Source of the DNA: Jaltomata sinuosa
Lineage: Eukaryota > Streptophyta > Magnoliopsida > Solanales > Solanaceae
Assembly: GCA_003996215.1 (NCBI GenBank)
Contig: QJPP01001567.1
Coordinates: 62,001-126,000, forward strand
DNA: 64,000 bases
Direction of reading: 5' to 3'
Made by a program: the position numbers and the translations under genes
Notes under the pieces: model-generated
Databases searched by the model: none
Told to the model about the DNA's origin: nothing
What the model saw: only the letters and a program-made list of their open reading frames with translations
Shown here: positions 34,487 to 44,936 of the stretch, piece after piece
Numbering within the stretch: position 1 is the stretch's first letter
Layout of the letters: every line of letters starts with the position of its first letter

Positions 34487-35689
34487 CTAGTTTGACCGCA
34501 CCGGATGGAACACTTGGTGTACTTTGAATGGTTCGGACCATTTGGATTTGAGTTTCCCGGGAAATAATTTGAACCTGGATTTGAACAACAACACCAAGTC
34601 CCCAACTTTGAACTCCCTTTTCTCAATTTTCCTGTCATGGTACAGCTTCATTCGTTCCTTGTAGAGAGCGGATCTCTCATATGCTCGCAATCGGAACTCG
34701 TCCATCTCATTCAATTATTCCAACCTTAGTTCCGATGCCTCTTTCCAACTGAGATTTAACTTTTTGAGCGCCCAAAGGGCCTTGTGCTCAAGTTCCACGG
34801 GCAAGTGACAAGCTTTACCAAAAACAAATTGGTAAGGAGACATACCTATTGGTGTCTTAAACGCTGTTCGGTACGCCCAGAGTGCGTCATCCAACTTTCT
34901 CGCCCAATCTCGCTGGTTCACATTCACAGACTTAGCCAAGATCTCTTTAATTTCCCGGTTCAACACCTCGACTTGCCCACTGGTTTGGGGGTGATAAGGT
35001 GTGGCTACCTTGTGTTGCTTTACTCCATATTTTGCTAGAGCAGCCCCGAATACCTTATTACAAAAATGTGAACCTCCATCACTGATGATTGTGCGAGGGG
35101 TGCCAAACCGAGCAAAGATGTTTCTTTTTAAGAACGCCACCACACTTCTCCCTTTGTTATCGGCCAAAGCAACCGCCTCTACCCACTTTGACACATAATC
35201 CACCGCTACCAAGATGTAGCGGTTCCCGTAAGAACTTTCAAAAGGGCCCATGAAATCTATTCCCCATACGTCGAACAATTCAACCTCCAAAATAGTGGAC
35301 TTGGGTAGCTCTTGTCGGCGAGAGATTGCTCCTCTTCGTTGGCATTGATCACAGAACTTGGCAAATTCATATGAATCTTTCTGGATTGTCGGCCAATAAT
35401 AACCACACTGTAAGATTTTTTGGGCGGTTCAATTACCCGCATGATGTCCTCCAACTGGGGACGAATGGCAAGGTTGCAAGATGCTTGCCATTTCCGCTTC
35501 CGGTACACATCTCTTCACTATGTTGTCAGCACACAACCGGAATAAATACGGCTCATCCCAGAAAAACTTACTTGCATCATGGAGAAACTTCTTTTTCTGG
35601 TGGAAGTTCAAATCTTCCGAGATCATGTCACTCACCGCATAATTTGCAAAGTCAGCGTACCAAGGCACCATATCACGTGACGCAGCCAT
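34487..35689 (-). pseudogene. E1 integrase
   Basis: This is the integrase part of E1 pol. The zinc-binding domain is at 35689-35330 (HSSPVGGHHAG and CDQC-type cysteines), with a frame break near 35430. The catalytic core lies in a 191-residue frame at 35290-34715: Asp12 in WGIDFMGPF, Asp71 in IISDGGSHFCN, and Glu108 in SGQVEVLNRE. The distance between the second Asp and the Glu is 36 residues, one more than the 35 in E2, because of an extra residue in VKQHKVATPYHP. A TAA stop after LRLE precedes LNEMDEFRLRAYERSALYKE and the GDLVLLFKSRFKLFPGKLKS C-terminal domain (34714-34487). The spacing, frame break and stop suggest it is inactive. Confidence 0.9.
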
Positions 35690-35692
35690 GAC

Positions 35693-37624
35693 CTACTCAT
35701 CCGGGAATGCATCATCAATCTCTGGTTCCTCTATTACGTTCTCTTCCCTCTCAAGCCTGGACAGATGATCCGCTACCTGGTTCTCACACCCTTTTCGATC
35801 TTTGACTTCAAAGTCAAATTCCTGCAACAATAGCACCCATCGGATTAGTCGAGGTTTTGCATCCTTTTTGGTCATCAGATACCTCAAGGCTGCATGATCT
35901 GTGTGCACCACCACTTTTGTACCAAGTAAGTATGCTCTGAATTTCTCAAAGGCGTATACAACAGCCAGCAACTCCTGTTCTGTCACTGTGTAGTTCTTTT
36001 GCGCCCCATTCAATGCTTTACTAGCATAATAAATGGGGTGAAAAAGTTTGTCTCGCTTCTGTCCCAGAACAGCTCCAAGCGCCACACCACTCGCATCGCA
36101 CATTACTTCGAACGGTTTGGACCAATCCGGGGCAATTATAATAGGAGCATCCACTAACTTTTCTTTCAGGCATTCAAACGCCCTCAAACACTCAGCATCA
36201 AATACAAACTTCGTCTCCTTTTCAAGCAACTTGCACAATGGGGTAGCAACCTTAGAGAAATCTTTGATGAACCTTCGGTAGAAACCGGCATGACCAAGAA
36301 AACTCCTCACACCCTTTACTGAAATGGGTGGAGGTAGTTTCTCGATGACTTCAATCTTGGCTCTATCCACCTCTAGACCTCTCATAGATATTTTGTGCCC
36401 TAATACAATGCCTTCTTTCACCATGAAATGGCATTTCTCCCAATTCAGCACGAGGTTTGACTCTTCACACCTTTGCAATGCTTGACCCAGATTAGTCAAG
36501 CAATCATCAAATGCATCACCCACTACCGAAAAGTCATCCATGAAGACTTCCAATGTGTTCTCCACCATATCAGAAAAGATAGACATCATGCATCTTTGGA
36601 AGGTTGCAGGAGCATTGCAAAGACCAAAGGGCATGCGTCTAAAAGCAAACGTACCATAGGGACAGGTGAACGTGGTCTTCTCCTGATCTTCCGGGGTGAT
36701 AGATATTTGGTTGTACCCCGAATATCCATCTAAAAAGCAATACCAACCTCTTCCAGCTAATCTATCCAGCATCTGATCCATAAAGGGCATGGGGAAATGG
36801 TCACGGAGAGTACATGAGTTTAGCTTCCGGTAATCCATACAGACTCGCCAGCCCGTGACAGGTCTTAATGGAATCAGCTCATTTTTGTCATTTGCTACCA
36901 CAGTCATTCCTCCCTTCTTAGGAACACATTGCCCTGGGCTTACCCATTTGCTATCAAAGATTGGGTAAACCACTCCAGCATCGAGCCATTTGATGATCTC
37001 TTTCTTCACCACCTCTTGCATTGGCGGATTCAGTCTCCGCTGGTGCTCGGTGGTGGGAGTGCAATTTTCTTCTAGCTGTATCTTATGAGTACAAATACCT
37101 GGTGGGATGCCAATAATATCTGCAATGGTCCAGCCGATTGCTCTCTTGTGTCTCCTCAGAGTGGATAATAACGCTTCAACTTGAGATTGCACAAGGTCTG
37201 TCGCGATGATTACCGGTAAGGTATCTTTGTCACCCAGAAATGCATACTTCAGATGGCCTGGCAACTCTTTCAACTCTAATACCGGCGCTTCCTCAATAGA
37301 AGGCTTTGCAGGAGGTGTTGGTCTGTTCTTTAAATCGAGATCCAATTTCTTTGGGGCGTAACCATATGACCCCATTTCAACCATAGCATTTACAATTTCC
37401 TCATAATCTTCGACGCTATCATCATCGAAATTCATCATAACTGCTGCCAATGTCTCTATAGCAAGTCTCTCTTCAACAGAAATGATCACATCAGATTCTG
37501 CAACAACATCAATAACCGAGACGACATTCATGTCCCTCGGTTGCTTCATTGATCTGCACACATTAAACTTCACTACCTCGTTGTTCAACCTGAAAGTCAA
37601 CTCGTTGCTCTCCATATCTACCAA
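35693..37624 (-). pseudogene. E1 reverse transcriptase and RNase H
   Basis: This 643-residue open frame has an intact core. Reverse transcriptase: WVSPGQCVPKKGGM, VCMDYRKLNSCTLRDHFPMP, Asp299 in FLDGYSGYNQ, MPFGLCNAPATFQRCM, and the catalytic box FMDD (Asp363, Asp364). RNase H: Asp510 in CDASG, Glu551 in TEQELLAV, Asp576 in HTDHAALRYL, and Asp619 in ADHLSR. The ATG of this frame is internal to the polyprotein. A one-base deletion near 37640 separates it from the protease, and an amber codon (35690-35692) separates it from integrase. All catalytic residues are kept, so the enzyme died recently or works only through readthrough. Confidence 0.93.
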
Positions 37625-39351
37625 TACTCTTCCGTTGCCAAGAAGGGTCGTCCCAAAATAATAGGGACTTTGAAGTCCACTTCGCAGTCCAAAATCACGA
37701 AGTCTGCCGGAAATATGAACTTCCCCACCTTCATAAGTACATCATACAAAATACCAACCGGGCGTTTCACCGATCTGTCAGCCATCAATAACCTCATAGT
37801 CATCGGTTTAGGGGCTCCTAAGCTCAACTGCCGGTAGATGGCTAACGGCATCAAGTTTATGCTAGCCCCCAAGTCACAAAGAGCCTTGGCAAAGTTAAAC
37901 TCCCCTATGGTGCAAGGAATAGTGAACGCACCCGGGTCTTCTTTCTTTTGGACCAGTGACCTTGATGAAATGGCACTACAATGGTGTAGGTTGTCTTCCG
38001 GTTCAAAACTTACTGACCTCTTCTTTGTGATCAAGTCCTTCATGAACTTGGCATAACCGGGCATTTGTTCAAGCGCATCCACCAGAGGTATGTTTACTGA
38101 TATCTTTTTGAGCATAGTCATGAAGTTCAGGAACTTTCTATCTTCCACTTTCTTCTTCAACCGCTGTGGGAAAGGAGGTGGTGGCCGAGGCATCATAGTT
38201 GTAAGTTTTTCAACTTCCTTGCTTTTATCCGTGAGCACTTGAGTAGCATCTTCTTCCGCGCCGGGTTTTTCAACAGACACTTTCACACCCTCATCGACCA
38301 TATTTTCAGCATCTACTAACTCTTCTTTCTCAACAACGCTACCTTTCTGGGTCTGAATTACCGAATGTGATTCTGATAATGTCTTACCGCTTCTGGTGGT
38401 GATTGCCATACAATTTCCGTCGTTCCTCGGATTTTGAATGGTGTCACTCGGCAATGTTCCAGCTTTCCTTTGATTTAGAGACGCCGAGACTTGACTCATT
38501 TGTTGCTCTAACTGCTTGATTGAGGTGGAATGAGAATTAACCAACTGACTCAATGATGATAATTCAGATTTCATTTCCTTGACTCCGGAGTCAGTAGATT
38601 CCACCTTCAACAACATCTTTGCCATCATATTCTCTAACTTGGACATCCCTGTATCATTGCTACTTCTTTCTCGGTTACCAGGTGGTACGTACAACCTACC
38701 TCTATCAGTTTTATTCATCCAGTTCCCCTGATCACGGTCTCGGTAGCCAGCTTTTTCATAATAGTTGTCCTTCTGATAGTTCCGACCTTGGTTTCCATGG
38801 CCATTGGCCTGGAAACCCCCCAAATAATTCGCCTCCTCATCAGACTCGAACTCTGCTGCTCTACTTTGGGAACCCACAACTTTCACTTTCTCCATGTCTC
38901 CAGACAGCAAATGTTTTATCAATAGGTCCATTTGCGTTTTCAAATGGGCCATATCTTGGTCCCGCTCTTCCTCTCTCCTGTGTTGATCTGCTGACATACC
39001 GATTGCATGAGTGCTAGCAGCCATCTTTGTGTCCCGTGTATGCCAGGCCCTGTTGGTTTTAGTGAGCCAGTCCAGAATAGCTGTGGCATCGATAAAAGTG
39101 AGACCCATAAACGCTCCACCTGCTGCATTATCCAGTGTCGGCTTGGTAGCCGAATTTAGTGCCCTGTAAAATGTCTGCATCAGAAAATTGTCGGTCAACT
39201 GATGGTTAGGGCATTGTGTCAGCTTCTTCTTGAACCGCAACCACGTCTCATGTAACGCCTCGTGAGGTTGTTGTCTGAAATTGCTAATTTCATCCCTCAA
39301 CTGTATCATCCTAGAGGGAGGAAAGAACCTTTCTAGGAAAGCTCCTTTCAA
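37618..39351 (-). pseudogene. E1 Gag (C-terminal part) and protease
   Basis: This 577-residue frame continues Gag from the amber at about 39353. It contains the Gag core LHETWLRFKKKLTQCPNHQL, a linker rich in charged and Gln residues with a coiled-coil-like stretch (MSKLENMMAKMLLKVESTDS), and proline-rich MPRPPPPFPQRLKKKVEDRK. It then gives FMKDLITKKRSVSFEPEDNL and the aspartic protease with active-site motif CDLGASINLMP, as usual in Athila. The frame ends in EEYW-stop, where a one-base deletion shifts it off GRVLVDMESNEL. Apart from the flanking stops it is open. Confidence 0.9.
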
Positions 39352-39450
39352 CTATCCCCAAGTTGCGATAGAGTCAGGGGTTAGCTCTGTCAACCATAAC
39401 GCTGCCTCATCAGATAGAGAAAATGGAAACAACCTAAGTCTGATCGCGGT

Positions 39451-39831
39451 CTAACTTACTCCAGGCAATTCAAACGACTTGTAGATACCCACGAAATTCA
39501 TCAGGTGCCGGTTTGGATCATCACCAGCCATACCACGAAACAGTCCCTTTAAGTTCAACAGCTGAAGCATAGTGCTAGTTATGTTGAACTTGGCCCCGGG
39601 CGCTAGTGGAGGAAGAACAATGGCGCCCGTAGCACCAACTCCGTCTAATGCAGTATCATCTTCTATATCTTCAGCATTCAATTGATGTTGATCATGTTGA
39701 GCCTGCTGCTCTGCAGCGAGCCTTGCTGCCTCCATTTGTTGTGCAGCCATGGTCTGCCTTAGTGTTCTTGCGAGCTCGGGATCGTAGGGTAATATTGGTT
39801 CTCCCAAGCGTCGGGTACTTGGCATGCACAA
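39451..39831 (-). pseudogene. E1 Gag N-terminal segment
   Basis: This is the 126-residue start of Gag. It shows LPYDPELARTLRQTMAAQQM, an Ala/Gln-rich stretch, and ITSTMLQLLNLKGLFRGMAG followed by FVGIYKSFELPGV. It then hits an in-frame TAG where relatives have a Gln codon (CAG). The reading continues past it with TAIRLRLFPFSLSDEAALWL and meets a second TAG (W-G-stop-LKGAF) before the next long frame. Both stops are explained by single C-to-T changes. Confidence 0.88.
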
Positions 39832-39930
39832 CTCAGTACCCTGTAATAAACAAAAACAACAAATAAAAGTAAAATCAGAAAGTATGACTAAGAGTCAAAT
39901 AAACACACGAGACTTAATAAACAACCGTAT

Positions 39931-39948
39931 TCCCAGGCAACGGCGCCA
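39931..39948 (-). other. E1 primer binding site (tRNA-Asp)
   Basis: TCCCAGGCAACGGCGCCA on the plus strand equals the 3' end of plant tRNA-Asp with one mismatch (CCCAGG instead of CCCCGG). It is 5 bases from the LTR end at 39954. On the element's strand it is the complement, so tRNA-Asp can prime minus-strand DNA synthesis. A tRNA-Asp primer is typical of Athila elements. Confidence 0.92.
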
Positions 39949-39953
39949 AAATT

Positions 39954-41266
39954 TGATACGCCTAAATTACGACTTCAAATACGAAGCGTAAGCGGTCGCT
40001 GTCAAATATAGAACCCAACTAAGGTTGGGGTCGATCCCACAGGGAATAAGGTGCAAATTAAATCGATAGTGAATTAAATGACTAGTAGTCGATAGTTTAA
40101 GGTAAATTGGGGGGGGTTTTGTGTGAACAATATTTAACCAAAGCAAATAATAATGTGCGATTAATAATCAATATGAGAGTGAACTAGGGAAGTGTTCACC
40201 ATGGCGTCGTAACAATTTCGACTCAAGGCTTAACCGGGTTCTCTCTATATGCATATCACGATGTGATTGAATTCATGGTATCGTCTAAACGTTTCTCAAC
40301 CAATTAGACAAATTTCCTTTTCAATTTTCTTGAACTTGAAAAGGTGAACTTTCTTATTTCAATCCTAAACATCAAATAGATTAATCTAGTAACAACATTA
40401 ATCATGAGACGAGAGTTGGTAGTCTCGAATCCTTGTAGTTAATCAAATTTTCCAGTTTTAATCTCTTTACTCAAGAAAATTAAACCTAGGCATGTTCTAA
40501 TGTTTGCAACCACTAGAAAACGTTAGTAAGTGAATGATTAACCACGTGACAACATAAAGATTGAACCCTACGCTACCCAGAATCTATATTGCTACTTTTG
40601 CCATGGCTCCCACAACCCTAGTTGTGGGAAGTTAGTTACTCATGTAGGCAAAACGAAAGAATGAAGAAATAGTATTCATAATAATAAGAAAGAGTTCTTA
40701 CAAAATAAATGAACACAAGCTTCAAGCTTTTCAAGAACAAGAGTCTAAAATCTCAAGAACGATCAAGAACAAGATGATCAAGAAGAAAACGTGATTGTGT
40801 AGTGTTTTCCTCTCAAATTCTCGCTCAAAAATAATCCTAGAACTATTGGGTAATGAATTTGTAATGAATGAATAAAATAAACCTAACTTAGGGTATTTAT
40901 AGGAGTCCAGGAAATAAACTCAAAAATGTTCGGAATCCACGTCGCGGGTACTCCCTCAACTTGACGGTCTGGGTGACGGACCATCACATGCTTGACGCAC
41001 CATCACAGTGGCCGTCGCCACTAGGCAGTGTGCTGCCTCAACTTGACGGTCTACTTGACGGACCGTCACATGTGTGACGGCCCATCATGGTGGCCGTCAC
41101 TCTTAACCAGTGGCGCTCTTTTGATCGTATTTCCTTCCTTTTCTACGTTTATCGCTATTTCCTGCAATTCCAACATAAAAACATCAAAAACGACAACGGT
41201 TGCTTTAAAACTCACGATTATTCTTAGTTAAAGGAGTCAAATGTGCCGTAGAATGGCGGCACATCA
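39954..41266 (-). repeat. E1 5' LTR (1313 bp)
   Basis: This is the partner of 30398-31882, with the same ends (TGATACGC...CACATCA). Differences are scattered substitutions plus a shorter palindrome array at about 40965-41115, with words such as TTGACGGACCGTCACATG. The right border abuts KLKDF, the reading of the third ORF of E2. Confidence 0.93.
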
Positions 41267-41918
41267 GAAGTCTTTCAGCTTGAAGGAGTCTATCCTCCAC
41301 TCTTCAGCAATAGTGCATTTAATGTGCCCCTTTGCCATCACCTCAAGCCCATAGTCAAATATCTTATGCGACCCTTTCATATTCCACCGTGCCTTCTCCC
41401 GGGTTAGACATCTTTGGATGTGAGAACTAGTGACGTCCCATGAGCTTTAGGAGTAGGCAGGGTCTTATTCTTTTCAGGAGTAGTGCTCTCAATGTCAAAC
41501 TCTGAACCATTCTCCACCTTCTTGATAGAGCCCGACTGTGAACCATTCCCAGAATCGAACTCGGTCTGCTTTCCACTGGAAACCTGAATAGCCGACTCTT
41601 GTTCTTCTTTTACCGATGTAGGAGTGGTATCGCTCTCTTTATCTGAAATAGCGGCACCAGAAGATGATCCTTGCCCCTCTTCAGACTGGGGGGAAGTATG
41701 TTCTGATGTTTGCTCCTACTACAGTGTGTCACCTCCCTCCTTCTTAGACTGATAAGGAGATGGCAACACCAATTTCCTTTTTGGTGGTCGGATAAGGGGC
41801 CGTTGTCTAAGTCAGTCCTCCCACCTTCCGAATTGGATTGATCCTTTAGACGATTAGTGATGGCTTTATCTTTCACTTTCTAGGCTCCCCCTCTCTGTAA
41901 TGGAGTTGGTGGTGCCAT
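41267..41918 (-). pseudogene. E2 third ORF (env position) remnant
   Basis: On the minus strand, starting ATGGCACCACCAACTCC near 41918, the readings are serine- and charge-rich (TSVKEEQESAIQVSSGKQTE, IKKVENGSEFDIESTTPEKN). After a frame change they give WNMKGSHKIFDYGLEVMAKG and IAEEWRIDSFKLKDF, the final residues abutting E1. It lies between pol and the expected 3' LTR, where Athila elements often carry an extra, so-called env-like gene. No membrane segment is evident in what remains, so an envelope function is not supported. Confidence 0.5.
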
Positions 41919-43600
41919 TTAGTACCTGCAGGTGAACTACGTTAGTGAACTAAACCAAAAACAACAAAACAAAAAAGTTAGAAATATTTTACACATTTTC
42001 AGCCTCCCACGGGCGTGGGAGGTCCGGCGTCCCATGGGAACGGGTATCAAAATCAGACAATATGTTTTTAAGGACATTTTGTCCTCTCACAAAGTCCTGC
42101 CATAGGCATGGGAGATGTGACGTCCCATCGAGATCAGGCGTCGAAATGGGACAGTGGCCTTTTCAGGCCTTGTTCCACTACTTTGCCCAATTTCGACGCC
42201 CGTCATACCTCCGACGTCCCATTGGATTTTCCCGTGGGATCATATCAACATAAAATTTCCCTCCCTATTTCTTTAGTTTCACGATCTTCACCTTACCCAA
42301 ACACAAATCATACACAATTATAACCACAATTTCCACACACCATTACTCGAATAACTAAACCCTAGTTCCCTATTTTTATCAATTTTTGATCATACAAGTA
42401 CACACATATGCAAGGTTTGAATCTAGGGTTTGCCATAATCATTGAAGAAACAATATGATTTTGCTTGATTTCGAACCCGTAGATACTACAACACCAAGAA
42501 ACAATTTAAACCATGAGAAAAGAACTTAATCTTTGCTTACACAATATCCTTGAAAAATGATTCTTGGGTGCTTGTACGAACCTGCTTAGTGTGCCTTTGT
42601 GATCCTCTATGTATATAGGGAAGTGGTGAGTGATTTGCAGTGGTGCAGAGTGTAGACAGGAGGTGATCGTGGGTGAGGGATGTGAGAAATGGGAGAGAAT
42701 TTTAGAGTGGAGGGAGTTAAGGAGTTTGATTGTATTTGACCTCAATTGAATAAGGTCAAATCCTTTTTAAAACACGGGTGAAAGGGAAAAGGGAATCTGG
42801 GTCGGGTCAGGTCAGCTCAAACAAAAAAATTTAAAAATTATTGACCTTTTGACCGACCCAGATGACGAGCTATCGTGATGCCCGTGGGGTATGTGACGTA
42901 CCATCTGACTGGACTTACTTGGCATTGGAGACCCTATTTTCCACGCCCATTGGGGTTATGATGTCCCATCATGTCAGGATGTGGGAATGGGCCAGTGGAT
43001 ATTCCTTTGCTTATTTTGTTTTCAGCCCATCTCCCACGCCCGTCGTGTCTGGCCGTGGGAATGGGACAGTGGCAATTTCTTTGCTTTTCCGTTAGCACAT
43101 CCATTTCCCACGGGCGTGGGACATACGATGACCCATCATAAGTTCCCCTGAGACCCTTTTCTTGCAGATATTTCTCTCTCCAACTTCACCAATTCCTGCA
43201 CACTTAAACAAATGTTAGTTCATGGGTTGCCTCCCATGCAACGCTTGATTTAATGTTTGCGGCATGAAGCATGCCACTTGACTACTCAGACTTTATCAAG
43301 TTTCCTTCATGGGTTGCCTCCCATGCAGCGCCTGATTTAACATCACGGCATGATGCAAGTTACTTAGTTAATCAGACTTCACCAAGTTTCCAAGCTTCTA
43401 CCAACTTGATTTCTTCAGCATCTCCCAAATAGGCTTTGACACGCTGACTATTTGCCTTGAAACATTTGCCGTTATGATTCTCAAGCTCTATAGCACCATG
43501 TTGGGATACTTGTACCACTCAAAATGTCCCCATCCATTTTGACTTAAGCTTGCCTTGAAACAAGCACAGTTTTAAATTATAGAGTAGGACCAGCTCGCCA
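41919..43600 (-). other. E2 non-coding region with TCCCACGGGCGTGGGA palindromes
   Basis: This is non-coding DNA between integrase and the third ORF. It carries repeated palindromic words: CCTCCCACGGGCGTGGGAGG at 42003-42022 (two 9-base arms), TCCCACG-GG-CGTGGGA at 43106-43121, and degraded forms near 42105-42140, 42195-42225, 42880-42905, 42938-42970 and 43030-43060. Several are followed by GGGACAGTGG. Near 43221-43245 and 43309-43335 the block CATGGGTTGCCTCCCATG is present twice, and once in E1 (about 34315). Confidence 0.8.
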
Positions 43601-43614
43601 GGCTAAAAATCTCT

Positions 43615-44604
43615 CTATTCAATCTTTCGATCATGGTACATCTTCATCTTCTTCTTGCTTAGTGCTGAAATTTCATATGCATTCAACCAAAACTCATCAA
43701 GTTCATTTAGCTGGCCAAACCGCTGATAGGACGCGGCACACCAGTCTAGGTTCAGCTTCTTAAGTGCCCACATGGCCTTATGCTCTAGCTCCACCGAAAG
43801 ATGACATGCTTTTCCAAACACAAGCTTATAGGGTGACATACCTATAGGAGTCTTGTAGGCTGTCCGATTCACCCATAGGGCATCATCAAGATTTCTAGAC
43901 CAATTTGTTCTATGCACATTCACCGTCTTTGCAAGGATGGATTTTATCTCTCGGTTTGAGACCTCTACTTGCCCACTCATCTGCGGATGATAAGGTGTCG
44001 CCACACTGTGTCTCACCCCATATTTCTCAAGTAGAGACCTGAAAAGCTTATTACAAAAATGAGACCCTCCATCACTGATAATTGCTCGCGGTGTGCCGAA
44101 TCTATAGAAGATATTCTTTTTCAAGAAAGATGTGACACTTTTTCCTTCATTGTTGGGAAGCGCTACTGCATCCACCCATTTTGACACATAGTCAACAACA
44201 ACCAGTATATACCTCATGACATTCTACATCACAAAAGGACCCATGAAATCGATTCCCCAAACGTCAAGAAATTCAATCACAAGGATAGGAGTGAGAGAAA
44301 GCTCATGCTTACTTGATATACCTCTTTCCCTTTGGCATCGATTACCGGTCCTCGCGTACTCATGAACATCTTTGTGGAGGGTAGGCCAATAATAGCCACA
44401 TTGCAGAATCTTATGGGTTGTCCAGGTGCCACCATGATGCCCTCCTACAGGAGAGAAATTGCATGCCGCAAGTATATCCTCCATCTCAGATTCAGCTATG
44501 CATTTCCAAATCATAGTGTCACCACATACACGGAAAAAATAAGGCTCTTCCCAGAAAAGCTTCTTTACATCAGACATGAACTTCCTCCACTGATGGATGG
44601 TCAA
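43615..44604 (-). pseudogene. E2 integrase
   Basis: The 44604-44224 frame carries the zinc-binding domain (FSPVGGHHGG, with RCQRERG in place of CQR) and WGIDFMGPF with the first catalytic Asp. The frame breaks at 44220. The 44217-43615 frame then has ISDGGSHFCNKLF (second Asp) and SGQVEVSNRE (Glu), spaced by 35 residues as expected for retroviral-type integrases. It ends with FWLNAYEISALSKKKMKMYH. The break between the two frames makes it a pseudogene. Confidence 0.88.
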
Positions 44605-44936
44605 GTTTGGAGGAACTATATCACTTGCTAAGTAGTTAGCAGTGTCTGCATACCATGGAATTAAGTCGTGAGAAGCAGTCAGCAGCTAAAACTCGCTCAT
44701 CTGGGAATGCATCATCAATTTCTAGCTCATCTTTCCCTTACAACATGGCCTCATTTTCAAGTCTGGACAGGTGATCAGCTGCCTGATTTTCGGTACCTTT
44801 GCAATCCTTGACATCAAAGTCCAATTCTTGCAACAACCAACGAATCAACCTAGGCTTAGCATCCTTTTTTGCCATAAGGTACCTGAGAGCTGTATGGTCC
44901 GTGTTCACAATCACCTTGGTGCCAAGAAAATTAGAT

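Larger units (their letters stand above)
30398..41266 (-). mobile_element. Athila-type Ty3/gypsy element E1
   Basis: This is a near full-length minus-strand element: 3' LTR 30398-31882, 3' untranslated region, integrase, RNase H/RT, protease and gag up to 39831, a tRNA-Asp primer binding site at 39931-39948, and the 5' LTR 39954-41266. Both LTRs begin TGATACGC and end CACATCA on the plus strand. The coding part is long and open apart from three amber codons, a few other breaks and one clear frameshift, so it is much younger than E2. The sequences directly outside the two LTRs (AACAC at the left, GAAGT at the right) do not match. The left flank is LINE and the right flank is the third ORF of E2, so this is not a simple insertion. 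Confidence 0.93.

Noticed and set aside
39931..39948. tRNA-Asp gene fragment
   Set aside because: Only the 3' 18 bases are present, next to an LTR; this is a primer binding site. The same holds at 49101-49117.
41267..41918. Envelope gene of a retrovirus-like element
   Set aside because: The position fits the extra ORF of Athila, but I see no signal peptide, membrane span or glycoprotein features in what remains.
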